From: JACRLW01 sp050181465
GTDB taxonomy: Bacteria; Planctomycetota; UBA1135; UBA2386
Direction of reading: 5' to 3'
DNA length: 64,000 nucleotides
Assembly: GCA_050181465.1 (NCBI GenBank)
Contig: JBFXDD010000001.1
Location: 248,001-312,000 of the forward strand
Below the pieces are notes generated by a model. The model ran no database searches, was not told the DNA's origin, and worked only from the letters and a program-made list of their open reading frames with translations. Each line of letters opens with the position of its first letter. Positions within the stretch are counted from its first letter, which is position 1. The position numbers were made by a program, and so were the translations under genes. Of this stretch, positions 27,456 to 36,734 are shown one piece after another.

Positions 27456-28634
27456 TCAGTCGGTCGGGGCGCGATCGGGTCGGTCACGACGCTCGCGACA
27501 GAGATCGAACAGCGACTGTGCTGCGGGTGTCGGGCCGACGCGACGAAGTAGCACCCTGGCGGCGCGTTCCGCCAGAGCATCTCGCCCCGTGCTCGCCGCG
27601 GTACGCGCAAGGATCGCCAAAGCCACCTCGTGCGGAACCAAGCCGAGCAACTCCTCGATACCCAGCCTTCCCGCCGCGAGGTCGATGTGGTCGAGGGCCC
27701 GGAGGAATCCCTCTGCACTCCAGGCCCCGATCCAACGGCGCCAAGCCTCGGCCTCGTCACCTTCCGCAACCGCCAGCTCTGCAGCGAGCAGCTCAACCGA
27801 TTCCTCACCCGCTGCCATCGCCACCAACTTCGCCAGCCGCTGCCGGGCTCGATCGATTCCCCCCTTGCCGTCACGAATCTCGTGACGAATGAGGCGACCA
27901 CCGAGTTCGACCAAACGAGCACGAATCCATGCACGGTCGGCAGGAGGCGCGACCGCGACGCGGCGCGACTCGATGTCCAGCGCGTCTTCCACGCGACCGC
28001 CGGCACTGAGCAGATCACTGAGCCGACCGAGCAACGCGACATCGTCGGGGAACTCCTCCAGCCGCGAGCGAAGTCGCGACTCGAGGACCGGCGAGTCCTC
28101 CCCGGGAGCGGATCGTTCGATGTCGAGTTTCGCGATGGAACGTCGCAGCAAGGCCGGCGTCGACGCCGACGGGGTCGGTGTGGGTTCGGCCTCGGCCCGG
28201 GCTCGATCGACTCTCAGTCGAACCAACGCTTCCTGCAGCGGCAACCAGGACGGCGCGGGAAGACTCACGGCCCGGCGATCCACCTGGCCGCGGCGCTTTG
28301 GGATGGCCCCCTTGGCAAGGCTCTCCAGTGCGCGACGATGGCGGTGCAGTCGACACCCCATCGCGATCCGTCGCCACTCGCCGAGCCACCGCCGCCGGTA
28401 GACCCACGCCACCACGGCGATGCTCAGGTAGAGGACGACGTGTCGTCCGATCGCCGTCCCGAAACCTCGATCGACCACGAAGAACAACAGTTCGACGCTG
28501 CGTCCGATCCACCACAGGATCGGATCCAGCACGAACCAGAACACGAGGAGGCCGACGACACCGAGGAGGAGCCAGGTCCACCGCCGGCGAAGCGCACCGC
28601 GAAGCAGCCGAACGAAGAGATCAGACCTCCGCAT
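27456..28634 (-). CDS. Membrane-anchored TPR-like protein
   Basis: A 392-residue protein. Two hydrophobic segments lie near the N-terminus (about 18-40 WTWLLLGVVGLLVFWFVLDPIL and 55-75 VVLYLSIAVVAWVY), followed by a basic stretch and a helical region (about 170-380) with TPR-like spacing (LEEFPDDVALLGRLSDLLSAGGRVEDAL). The start at 28634 overlaps the end of the upstream gene by 14 bp, so translation is probably coupled. With the HEAT-like membrane protein and ddl upstream it forms the tail of the fab-ddl block. Function is unknown. A scaffold for envelope assembly is a guess from context. Confidence 0.6.
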   Translation of the reverse strand: MRRSDLFVRLLRGALRRRWTWLLLGVVGLLVFWFVLDPILWWIGRSVELLFFVVDRGFGTAIGRHVVLYLSIAVVAWVYRRRWLGEWRRIAMGCRLHRHRRALESLAKGAIPKRRGQVDRRAVSLPAPSWLPLQEALVRLRVDRARAEAEPTPTPSASTPALLRRSIAKLDIERSAPGEDSPVLESRLRSRLEEFPDDVALLGRLSDLLSAGGRVEDALDIESRRVAVAPPADRAWIRARLVELGGRLIRHEIRDGKGGIDRARQRLAKLVAMAAGEESVELLAAELAVAEGDEAEAWRRWIGAWSAEGFLRALDHIDLAAGRLGIEELLGLVPHEVALAILARTAASTGRDALAERAARVLLRRVGPTPAAQSLFDLCRERRDRPDRAPTD

Positions 28635-30225
28635 CGGCCCCCGCGGGATCCCCCGCCCTCCTGAGTGCCTCGCCCGCAATCGCTGCGACCTGCGGCAGCC
28701 GGGAATCCCTCGTCAGCTCCGACAGCAGACGCCGCGCAGCAACCCCGCCGTCTTCGGCAAGCGCACGACACAGGAGCCGAATCGCGTGGTTCGACATGGT
28801 CGCGCTCGTCGGACTCCCGGCGTTCGCCAGGCTCTGGAACACGGTGCGAGCGACCGTCAAGGTCGTCCGTCCGAGCGACCGCAGCACGTGCCGAACGTTC
28901 GCATCGACGGCACTTGGTCGCTCACCAACCAGCGCGAGAAGCGGCACGACCACGTCATTCCCAAACTCCCTCAAGCGCTCCGCCAAGGACTCGCGGGATG
29001 CGGGGCTCGCCTCTGGATCCGTGACCGCCAGCAGCAATGGCTCGAGCAGGAGTGCGCGACTGGGTTTGGGCAAGGCATCGATGCGGCAGACGCCCTTCGC
29101 GATCAGTTCGAGGTATTCGGTGCCCAGCGCCTGCACTGCGAATTGCGTGTGCAGCAACGCGATGGTCGTCTCATCGAGCGGGCGGGATCGCGCGACATGG
29201 AGGAGGGTCTCCAGCACACCGCGATCGGGATGTTCGAGCAGGTGACGCCACAGCCAGTGTTCGTCGGACAACTGTGTCAGCGTGGCTGCAAGCTGCCCCG
29301 GCGGCACGATCGGTCGAACACGCAAGATCTCTGCACGCGACGTGACCGCCAGCACCGGCTCGAGGAAGCCCCGATCGCCGGATCCAAGCGCGACGTGGAC
29401 GGCGATGCGTCGGATCGCGTGATCCTCCGAGGTCGCGGCGCTTGCCACCGCTCGAGCGGATTGCGGCACGAGCCGCTCGGCGAGTTCGCGAACGAACTCC
29501 AGTGCCACGGAACGGTCACCGGAGACCGCCACATCGGGTTCACGCAAGGCCGCAAAGAAGGCCGGCAAGCCGGCCGCACCGAGCCGCACCGCAAGCCGAC
29601 GCAATGCGCCACCTTCGCGCTCCATGGCCCCCGAGTTGCCGACTCGTCGCAGGAGTTCCAGCGCAGCCATCTCACCCATCTCCGTCACTTCCCCGGTGGC
29701 GGCCTCGTCGCCGGAGAGCGCTTCCTCGACGAGATCCGCGATGTGTTGTCGATTCACCTCGAGAGCATCGCGAACTCTCTGCCACGACTGGATGGGAGCG
29801 CGAAACTCAGGTGCCGACGCCAGGAAGGCCGCGAACTGCGCGCGATCGAACAAGCCGTTCTCGGTCAGTCCGGAGGCCGAGGAGAGCGAGTGCCTGGCGA
29901 CCTCGGTGGTGACTGCCTCTTCGACGAGCCGCAGTCGAGCTTTCGTCAGCAGTTCGCGCACGACACCATCCTGTGGAGCGGCTTCTAGCGCGCGAGAGAG
30001 ATGCGACACGGCCTCCTGCGGACGATCTGCGAATACCGCCTCGTAACCGAGCAGCAGGTCCTCCAGAGCACCGTGTCCGAGAACTGCGCCCACCCGCCTC
30101 AGCACCAGCCGACGCGCCAACCACAGCGCCCCTGCCACTGCCAGGATCAATCCGATCTCCCACGCGAGTGGTTCCGATTGGAGCGTCCGCAGCCACTCCA
30201 ATGGCCCCGTCGCGAGAGCCATCAT
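28621..30225 (-). CDS. Membrane-anchored HEAT-like repeat protein
   Basis: A 534-residue protein with one N-terminal transmembrane segment (about 22-42, EIGLILAVAGALWLARRLVL). A long helical solenoid resembling HEAT/armadillo repeats follows (for example MAALELLRRVGNSGAMEREGGALRRLAVRLG, HAIRRIAVHVALGSGDRGFLEPVL). No catalytic motif is visible. Its ATG shares a base with the ddl stop (TGATG) and a second Met follows at once, so it is coupled to ddl. Its 3' end overlaps the TPR-like membrane gene by 14 bp. The tight coupling suggests the two repeat proteins act together. Confidence 0.62.
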   Translation of the reverse strand: MMALATGPLEWLRTLQSEPLAWEIGLILAVAGALWLARRLVLRRVGAVLGHGALEDLLLGYEAVFADRPQEAVSHLSRALEAAPQDGVVRELLTKARLRLVEEAVTTEVARHSLSSASGLTENGLFDRAQFAAFLASAPEFRAPIQSWQRVRDALEVNRQHIADLVEEALSGDEAATGEVTEMGEMAALELLRRVGNSGAMEREGGALRRLAVRLGAAGLPAFFAALREPDVAVSGDRSVALEFVRELAERLVPQSARAVASAATSEDHAIRRIAVHVALGSGDRGFLEPVLAVTSRAEILRVRPIVPPGQLAATLTQLSDEHWLWRHLLEHPDRGVLETLLHVARSRPLDETTIALLHTQFAVQALGTEYLELIAKGVCRIDALPKPSRALLLEPLLLAVTDPEASPASRESLAERLREFGNDVVVPLLALVGERPSAVDANVRHVLRSLGRTTLTVARTVFQSLANAGSPTSATMSNHAIRLLCRALAEDGGVAARRLLSELTRDSRLPQVAAIAGEALRRAGDPAGADAEV

Positions 30226-31265
30226 CACGCCGAGGTCGTGCGTCTCAGCGCCCGCCGCTCGAGAGCCAGTTCGAAGAGACGATCCAACAGCGCGGTGAAG
30301 TCCATGCCGGCCGCGCGAGCGCACTGCGGCAAGAGACTCGCCTCGGTCATCCCCGGCAACGTGTTGACTTCCAGCACCACGATCGCGCCGTCAGCCGTCA
30401 CGATCATGTCCGTTCGCGACGCACCGTCGCAACCGAGAGATCGATGACACGTGCATGCGATCGATTGCACCAACTCGACCTGCTCACGAGTCAGGCCTCG
30501 CGGCGGAATCACCTCCTCACTCCCGCCGGGGGTGTACTTCGCCGTCGGCGTGAACCAGGAGTCCGAGAGCGGATACACGCCCACCGGCGGCAGCGCGGTG
30601 AGTTCTCGGCCGCTGATTCCCAGCACGGGCACGCTGATCTCCTCGCCGACGACCGCTCGTTCGGCGACGAAACGCAGTCCGCGCTCCTCGCGGAGGAAGC
30701 GTTCGACGTCGGCGGAGTCCACACAGCGACGGACACCGTGGCTGGAGCCTGAAAGGTCGGTCTTGAGGAAGCAGGGATAACCCACCGTCTTCGCGATCGC
30801 GGCGAGCGTGACCGAGACAGCTTCGCCGAACCATGCCACGTAAGCCTGGGACATGGGCACCCCGTTCGCTGTCAGCGACTCGCGGGTGCGGATCTTGTCC
30901 ATGCCGACGGCCGACGCAGCACAACCGGAGCCCACGTAGGCGAGATCGTGCCAATCGAGCATGCCCTGGAGCGTGCCATCTTCCCCGCCGCGACCGTGAA
31001 GGGCAGGGTAGACGACGTCGATGCCCATCTCGCACAATCGCGCCACCGCGATGCCCGCGCGAGTTCGTTCGACCGCGGGCTCACTCGCCCATTCGACTTC
31101 GGCACCGCCGTTCCGCGGCGACAGTCGGGACCAAGTCCCGTCTGCGGCGAGGAACACAGGATGCACGCGGTGGTCCGGTCGCAGTGCGCGCACGACCCCG
31201 GACCCGGTCCGAAGCGAAACGTAGTGCTCTGCGGAAAGACCGCCTGCAAGGACCGCGATGTTCAT
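30225..31265 (-). CDS. ddl: D-alanine--D-alanine ligase
   Basis: A 346-residue ATP-grasp ligase that joins two D-alanines for peptidoglycan precursor synthesis. It has the N-terminal 'VLAGGLSAEHYVSLRTG' (usually GGxSxEHxVS), 'YPALHGRGGEDGTLQGML', 'VGSGCAASAVGMDKIRTR', the ATP-grasp 'FLKTDLSGSSHGVRRC', and the C-terminal magnesium-binding 'VLEVNTLPGMT'. The length is normal. It sits 36 bp after the 118-residue gene in the leftward fab block rather than in a mur/fts cluster, and is translationally coupled to the HEAT-like gene behind it. Confidence 0.96.
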   Translation of the reverse strand: MNIAVLAGGLSAEHYVSLRTGSGVVRALRPDHRVHPVFLAADGTWSRLSPRNGGAEVEWASEPAVERTRAGIAVARLCEMGIDVVYPALHGRGGEDGTLQGMLDWHDLAYVGSGCAASAVGMDKIRTRESLTANGVPMSQAYVAWFGEAVSVTLAAIAKTVGYPCFLKTDLSGSSHGVRRCVDSADVERFLREERGLRFVAERAVVGEEISVPVLGISGRELTALPPVGVYPLSDSWFTPTAKYTPGGSEEVIPPRGLTREQVELVQSIACTCHRSLGCDGASRTDMIVTADGAIVVLEVNTLPGMTEASLLPQCARAAGMDFTALLDRLFELALERRALRRTTSA

Positions 31266-31300
31266 TGCCGTGCACCCGCGAGGAGCCCGCGGCGCGGGGG

Positions 31301-31657
31301 TCAGGCGTTGCCGTGCGAGCCGGCCTCGACGTTGTCTCCCGACAGCGTCTCGAGCAGCTCCTGGAGGAAGCCCACCATCAGCTTGTGCTGACGCTCGGTC
31401 GCGATGAGACGTCGCATGACCTTGTCGATGACCGGCGGCATGAGCGACTCGAGCACGTAGTGCTTGATCATCGTGAAGGTCTCGAGTCGCTCGGGACTCG
31501 GATCACGATGGAAGTGGTAGTGGAACGCGTCGTTGAGCGCGTGCTCCGTGAACTGCTGGATCTCGCGAGCCAGCGATTCATCTGCCTCGAGATTGTGGGT
31601 CGCCTTGAACGACTCGACCTTGTAGCGATGGAGAAGGTCGTGGAACTTCTTTTTCAC
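31301..31657 (-). CDS. 118-residue hypothetical protein in the fab-ddl operon
   Basis: A small soluble, helical protein with a GTG start (MKKKFHDLLHRYKVES). It is rich in His, Glu and Leu, with phrases such as 'NDAFHYHFHRDPSPERLETF' and 'VIDKVMRRLIATERQHKLMVGFLQELLETL'. No signal or membrane segment is present. I recognise no family. It lies between fabF (135 bp upstream) and ddl (36 bp downstream). The position in an essential lipid/cell-wall operon is the main clue, and a regulatory or bridging role cannot be shown. Confidence 0.65.
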   Translation of the reverse strand: MKKKFHDLLHRYKVESFKATHNLEADESLAREIQQFTEHALNDAFHYHFHRDPSPERLETFTMIKHYVLESLMPPVIDKVMRRLIATERQHKLMVGFLQELLETLSGDNVEAGSHGNA

Positions 31658-31792
31658 GAGAGCAACCTTGCGTGGGAATGGAGATCGGAGGGAGTGCAGG
31701 ACGCCAGCGGTAGAACCGCTCGCGCCGCGGAAATCTTTCGTGATCTGGCCACGGCGAACAGCACTGGGTCCGAACGCGGGCCCACGCGTCCA

Positions 31793-33037
31793 TCAGCCTG
31801 AGAATCGAGCGACCGCCAGCGTAGTGTTGTGGCCGCCGAAGCCCAACGAGTTGCTGATGGCGACGTCGATGGACTGTTCGCGAGGCGTGTTCGGCACGTA
31901 GTCCAGATCGCAGTCCGGATCGGGAGTCTCGTAGTTGATGGTCGGCGGGACCACACCACGGTGAAGCGCCATGACCGAGAACACCAACTCGATGGCACCG
32001 GAAGCGCCGAGGAGGTGACCGGTCATCGACTTCGTCGACGACACGGCGACACGCTTCGCCTGTGGCCCAAGCACCTTCTTGAGCGCGAGCGTCTCGATTC
32101 GGTCGTTCAGCGGCGTGCTGGTCCCGTGCGCATTCACGTAGCCGATTCGCTCCTGTGAAATCGCTCCGTCTCGCAAGCAGCCGGCGATCGCACGGCTCGC
32201 GCCGCCGGCTTCCTCGTCGGGAGCCGTGATGTGGTAGGCGTCGTCCGTGGAGCCGTAGCCGACGAGTTCGGCCAGGATGTTCGCCCCGCGTCGCTTCGCG
32301 TGCTCCAGTTCTTCCAGAACGAGCGCCCCGGCACCCTCGCCCATCACGAATCCATCGCGATCACGATCGAAGGGGCGTGACGCGCGCTCCGGCGCGTCGT
32401 TGCGCGACGACAACGCCTTCAGAGAGCAGAACCCGGCGAGACTGAGCGCCGTCGTCGCCGCCTCGGAGCCACCGGTGAGCATCACATCCGCCTCGCCCCA
32501 CTGGATCGCCCGGAGCGCCATGCCGATTGCATGTCCCGCACTCGCGCAGGCCGAGGAAGTCGCGAAGCAGGTCCCCTGCAGTCCGAAGCGAATCGCCGCC
32601 TGTCCGGCGAGCGCGTTCGACATCATCTTCGGAATGAAGAAGGGACTCACGCGGTCGGGCCCGCGCTCGAGGAAGGTCTCCTTCGTGCTCTCCAGTTCCT
32701 GGATACCGCCGATTCCGGTGCCGAGGATGCAGCCGCAGGCGGTCGGGTCCTCCTTCGCGATATCCAAGCCCGATTGCAGCAGCGCCTCCTTGCCTGCCAC
32801 GATCATGAACTGGACGAAGGGGTCCATCTTGCGGGCCTCCGGCTTCTCGAAGTAGCGCAGCGGATCGAAGTCATCGATCATGCAGGCGAACTTCGTCGCG
32901 TGTCGCGACACGTCGAAGCGAGTGATCGTGCGCGCGCCGGACCTGCCGCTGAGCAGGGAGTCCCAGGTCGAGGAAAGATCGAGCCCGACCGGAGTGACCG
33001 TGCCGAGCCCGGTGATGACGACACGCCGTCGACTCAT
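31793..33037 (-). CDS. fabF: 3-oxoacyl-ACP synthase II (FabF)
   Basis: A 414-residue condensing enzyme for fatty acid elongation. The start MSRRRVVITGLGTVTPVG is the classical FabF opening. The active-site Cys is C164 in 'ATSSACASAGHAI'; the two His residues are in 'NAHGTSTPLND' and 'STKSMTGHLLGASG'. The glycine-rich end 'ISNSLGFGGHNTTL' is present. A 253-bp spacer separates it from acpP upstream. That spacer contains a short inverted repeat CCGATC-CAA-GATCGG at 33162-33176, without a T run. Confidence 0.98.
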   Translation of the reverse strand: MSRRRVVITGLGTVTPVGLDLSSTWDSLLSGRSGARTITRFDVSRHATKFACMIDDFDPLRYFEKPEARKMDPFVQFMIVAGKEALLQSGLDIAKEDPTACGCILGTGIGGIQELESTKETFLERGPDRVSPFFIPKMMSNALAGQAAIRFGLQGTCFATSSACASAGHAIGMALRAIQWGEADVMLTGGSEAATTALSLAGFCSLKALSSRNDAPERASRPFDRDRDGFVMGEGAGALVLEELEHAKRRGANILAELVGYGSTDDAYHITAPDEEAGGASRAIAGCLRDGAISQERIGYVNAHGTSTPLNDRIETLALKKVLGPQAKRVAVSSTKSMTGHLLGASGAIELVFSVMALHRGVVPPTINYETPDPDCDLDYVPNTPREQSIDVAISNSLGFGGHNTTLAVARFSG

Positions 33038-33290
33038 CGTCACGAAGCTATGGAGAGGGAGAGGCTGGGAAAGGGCCGAACCATCTGGGTCCAGCCCGTT
33101 TGGGGGACGCGTCGGCGCGCGGGGCACCGCATGGATGTTGGGGTAGTACGTCCGAAGACGTCCGATCCAAGATCGGCATGCGCGAACCAGGGCAACGCCC
33201 GGACCGGCTCACAGCGCCACGAAACCACGCAGGTGCTGGGCGAAGCAGGCCAAGTTGCCCGACTGGCAGCCCTGGCTAGCATGCGCCCGC

Positions 33291-33530
33291 TCACATCTTC
33301 TCTTTGATGTAGGACACCGCATCCCCGACGGTCTGGATCTTCTCCGCGTCCTCGTCTGGGATGTTGATGCCGAACTCGTCCTCGAACTCCATGACCAACT
33401 CGACGGTGTCGAGTGAGTCGGCGCCGAGGTCGTTGATGAACGAGGTCTCGGCGGTGATCTTGTCGCGGCTCGTGCCGAGTTGCTCGCACACGATGTTGAT
33501 GACCCGCTCTTCGACACTCTGTTCAGACAC
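33291..33530 (-). CDS. acpP: Acyl carrier protein
   Basis: A 79-residue ACP carrying the phosphopantetheine attachment motif GADSLDTVELVMEFE (Ser in DSL). The GTG at 33530 is preferred because GAAAGG lies 9 bases upstream and the product has the usual length (VSEQSVEERVINIV); an ATG at 33557 would add nine residues. The protein is highly acidic, as expected. It lies between fabG and fabF. Confidence 0.97.
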   Translation of the reverse strand: MSEQSVEERVINIVCEQLGTSRDKITAETSFINDLGADSLDTVELVMEFEDEFGINIPDEDAEKIQTVGDAVSYIKEKM

Positions 33531-33676
33531 GTTTGGGGACCTTTCGGTGGGTTGCATGTTGAAGGAAGGACTTGCGCTCCGGGTCAGGTCCTGGACCAGA
33601 CGCGGAACCGGATTCGCTGAATCCGGCAGGCACCGCACGGCGGGATGAGCCGCTGTCCGGAGACCGGCCGGGAAGG

Positions 33677-34420
33677 CTACAGAGTCATGCCGCCGTCGAC
33701 CACCAGAACCTGGCCGGTGATGTAGCCCGCGGCGGGACTGCACAAGAAACTCACGGCGTGGGCGATGTCCTCGGCCGCGCCGAATCGACCCAGCGGGATC
33801 GAACCGAGCGCGGCGGTGCGGACCGCGTCCGGCAGATCCGCCGTCATGTCCGTCTCGATGAAGCCGGGTGCGACCATGTTCACGGTCAATCCGCGCCCGC
33901 CGAACTCTTTCGCCAGGGAACGGGTGAGCCCCAGCAGACCGGCCTTGCTCGCGGCGTAGTTGGCCTGGCCGGCGTTGCCGGTCAGACCGACCACGGACCC
34001 GACCGTCACGATTCGGGCCGCCGGGCGCTTGGCCATCCCCCGGATGAATGCTCGCGACACGAGAAACGCGCCGCGAAGGTTGGTTGCGATCACGCTATCG
34101 AAGTCTGCCGGACTCATCCGCAGAAACGAACCGTCGCGAGTGATGCCCGCGTTGTTCACGAGGATGTCGACGGGTCCGCGCGCCTGCGTGGCCTCAGCCA
34201 GTGCGGCGACCGAAGTCTCGTCTGCGACATCGACGACCACTCCCTGGCCCGCGCCGCCGGCCTCCGCGATTCGACCCAGCGTGTGATCACAGCCGCCGGC
34301 TTTCGTCGACGCGCAAAACACGAAGGCGCCGCGCGCGGCCAGCGCGACGGCAATCGCCTGTCCGATACCACGGGATGCACCGGTCACGACAGCGATCCGG
34401 TCCGCGAGATCCTTGCTCAT
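33677..34420 (-). CDS. fabG: 3-oxoacyl-ACP reductase (FabG)
   Basis: A 247-residue short-chain dehydrogenase that reduces 3-oxoacyl-ACP with NADPH. The cofactor motif is TGASRGIG (13-20), followed by 'LVNNAGITRDG', catalytic S142, Y155 and K159 (GSVVGLTGNAGQANYAASK), and the C-terminal 'GYITGQVLVVDGGMTL' typical of FabG. An AGGAG site precedes the ATG. The gene follows fabH by 79 bp; fabD, which commonly lies between them, is not here. Confidence 0.97.
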   Translation of the reverse strand: MSKDLADRIAVVTGASRGIGQAIAVALAARGAFVFCASTKAGGCDHTLGRIAEAGGAGQGVVVDVADETSVAALAEATQARGPVDILVNNAGITRDGSFLRMSPADFDSVIATNLRGAFLVSRAFIRGMAKRPAARIVTVGSVVGLTGNAGQANYAASKAGLLGLTRSLAKEFGGRGLTVNMVAPGFIETDMTADLPDAVRTAALGSIPLGRFGAAEDIAHAVSFLCSPAAGYITGQVLVVDGGMTL

Positions 34421-34499
34421 CGCCGCACTCCTAACCCCGCCTTGCAGCGGTTGCCAGCCCGGAGACTCATGGCAGCCCGAGGATCGCCCGAATCGGGCA

Positions 34500-35489
34500 T
34501 CACCATCGAAGCACCGTGTGTCCCCACGTCAGTCCGGCACCGAACGCGACGCAGCAGATCAAGTTGCCCGCCTTCACTCGGCCCGTGCGCACCGCTTCTT
34601 CCAGCGCGATCGGCACCGACGCGGCGGAGGTATTGCCGAATCGCTCGATGTTGACCATCACGCGCTCCATGGGCAAGCCGAGTTCGGCAGCCGCGGCTTC
34701 GATGATGCGCTGATTCACTTGGTGTGGGACGAGTAGGTCCAGAGCCTCGACTCCGCCGTGCTCGGCCATCGCGCGTCGAACTTCCTCGACGAAGACGCGC
34801 ACTGCAAAGCGATACACCTGCCGACCGTCCATGTGCAGGAAGTGGAGTCCCTGCTCGACGGTCTCCGCGCTGGCAGGCAGACGCGTCCCTCCCGCAGGCA
34901 CCGACAGCATCTCGCGCGAGCCACCCTTCATTCCCGCTCCACCGCCGAGAATGTGGCCTCGCTTGGCACGTTCGAACGAGGTCAGCAGCACCGCTCCCGC
35001 ACCGTCGCCGAACAACACACAGGTTGACCGGTCCTTCCAGTTCACGATGGAGCTGAGTTTCTCAGCGCCGATCACGAGTACGTTGCGGTAGGCACCGCTC
35101 GCCACCAGCGACCCGCCGGTCTGAAGACCGATGACGAAGCCGCTGCAAGCTGCAGAAAGGTCGAAGCCGCCGGCGCGAGTCGCTCCCAGCCCATGACCGA
35201 CCTCACAAGCGGTTGCCGGGAAGAAGTGATCCGGCGTTGCAGTGCAGCACAGGATGAGGTCGACATCCTCCGCGTCGACTCGTGCGTCGGCGAGCGCGGC
35301 GCGGGCCGCCTCGATCGCCAGCGAGCTCGTCGGCTGGTCCGCCTCGGCGATCCTCCGTTCGCGAATCCCAGTGCGCTGCGCAATCCACTCGTCGGTGGTC
35401 GCGACCATGTTCGCGAGTTCTTCGTTCCGAAGTCGGCGCGGCGGGAGACAAACCCCGAGCCCGGCGATTCCGACGGCAATGCCGTTCAT
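34500..35489 (-). CDS. fabH: 3-oxoacyl-ACP synthase III (FabH)
   Basis: A 329-residue initiation condensing enzyme. The catalytic triad is visible: C115 (DLSAACSGFVIGLQTG), His in 'LLVPHQVNQRII' and Asn in 'ERFGNTSAASVPIALEEA'. 'TTDEWIAQRTGIRERRI' is the standard N-terminal signature. The start at 35489 (MNGIAVGIAGLGVCLP) is chosen over an upstream in-frame codon at 35534 because it begins right at the domain. It lies 75 bp downstream of plsX. Confidence 0.97.
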   Translation of the reverse strand: MNGIAVGIAGLGVCLPPRRLRNEELANMVATTDEWIAQRTGIRERRIAEADQPTSSLAIEAARAALADARVDAEDVDLILCCTATPDHFFPATACEVGHGLGATRAGGFDLSAACSGFVIGLQTGGSLVASGAYRNVLVIGAEKLSSIVNWKDRSTCVLFGDGAGAVLLTSFERAKRGHILGGGAGMKGGSREMLSVPAGGTRLPASAETVEQGLHFLHMDGRQVYRFAVRVFVEEVRRAMAEHGGVEALDLLVPHQVNQRIIEAAAAELGLPMERVMVNIERFGNTSAASVPIALEEAVRTGRVKAGNLICCVAFGAGLTWGHTVLRW

Positions 35490-35564
35490 CGATGTGCCCC
35501 CACGCGGCTCGACCAGCAGCGAGCCGATGTCCAACGAAGTGTCGTGACGAGGGAACCGTGCACT

Positions 35565-36575
35565 TCAGCTCGGCAGCGCGACACTTCGGGCTGCCGCGAC
35601 GATGTGATCATTGACTCGCGCACCCACCGCCCGGGCCGCGACACCCAGGGCGTTCGCGATCGCCCGACCGGTCGATCGCCCATGGCAAATCGTCACGATG
35701 CCCTCCACACCGAGGAGGAGTGCACCGCCGTATTCCGAGTAGTCCACGTCGCGGGCCAACCGCTTCAGGATCCGCGCCCGCAGATCATCGGGGACGTGCT
35801 CTTCGAGCATCGAGTGGCCCAAGGCCCGAAGCAGATACTCGGCGCAGCCCTCGCTGACCTTCAGCAGGACGTTACCGGTGAACCCATCGCTGACGATCAC
35901 GTCGCACGCACCCGCGAAGACGTCGACGCCCTCGATGTTGCCGACGAAGCGAAAGTTCGCCGAAGCGCTGCGCAGCAGATCGCGAGCTTCCCGCACGAGC
36001 GGATGCCCCTTCTGATCCTCCGATCCGATGTTCATCAGCCCGACCCGCGGCTCGGGAATGCCGAGCGAGTCGCGGGCATACGCGGCCCCCATGATGGCGT
36101 AGTGCAAGAGATGCACGGCCTTCGGCTGTGGGTTGGCCCCTACGTCGATGAGCGTGAAGGGACCCTTCTCACCACGGATCGTGACGGCGATCCCGGGGCG
36201 ACGAATCCCCTCCAGACAACGCAGCATCACGGTCGCACTGGCCACGACCAGCCCAGTGCTTCCTGCACTGACGAAAGCCTGGGCACGCCCTTCCTTCAGC
36301 AGGCCGATCCCCAACGCGATGCTATTGCGGGGCTTCTTCCGCATCGCTTCGACCGGAGAATCGTGAGCATCCAGCGAATCCGGAGCGTCGAGCACCTCGA
36401 AGCCCGAGGGGTCCGCACCGATCCGCGCGAACTCCGCTGCAAGCGCCTGACCGTTCCCGACCAAGATCACCTGGTCCCGCGTCAGCTGCCCCTGCTGCAC
36501 GGCCAGCAGCGCACCCTCGAGGTTGGCGCGGGGACCATGGTCGCCGCCATCTACGTCCAGCACGATTCGAATCAC
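35565..36575 (-). CDS. plsX: Phosphate acyltransferase PlsX
   Basis: A 336-residue enzyme that makes acyl-phosphate from acyl-ACP for phospholipid synthesis. Recognisable parts are 'IRIVLDVDGGDHGPRANLEGA' (most members have DAMGGD), 'VSAGSTGLVVASATVML', 'LIDVGANPQPKA', 'NIGSEDQKGH', 'GNIEGVDVFAGACDVIVSDGFTGNVLLK' and 'YSEYGGALLLGVEG'. The start is GTG with AGGAG seven bases upstream. It follows rpmF and precedes fabH, the common bacterial order. Confidence 0.97.
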   Translation of the reverse strand: MIRIVLDVDGGDHGPRANLEGALLAVQQGQLTRDQVILVGNGQALAAEFARIGADPSGFEVLDAPDSLDAHDSPVEAMRKKPRNSIALGIGLLKEGRAQAFVSAGSTGLVVASATVMLRCLEGIRRPGIAVTIRGEKGPFTLIDVGANPQPKAVHLLHYAIMGAAYARDSLGIPEPRVGLMNIGSEDQKGHPLVREARDLLRSASANFRFVGNIEGVDVFAGACDVIVSDGFTGNVLLKVSEGCAEYLLRALGHSMLEEHVPDDLRARILKRLARDVDYSEYGGALLLGVEGIVTICHGRSTGRAIANALGVAARAVGARVNDHIVAAARSVALPS

Positions 36576-36734
36576 TGGAAGGCTCCTGGCAAGCTCGTGA
36601 ATAGAAGATTCTGCTGCGCGGCGATGCCGTCACAACGCGGACGAGCGCGTCGCATCGAACCGCGAATCTCGTCGGCGGGGCTCATCGCCCCCTCGGAGTC
36701 TCACTGAGAGCTGCGGGTCAAACAGAGCTGCGCG

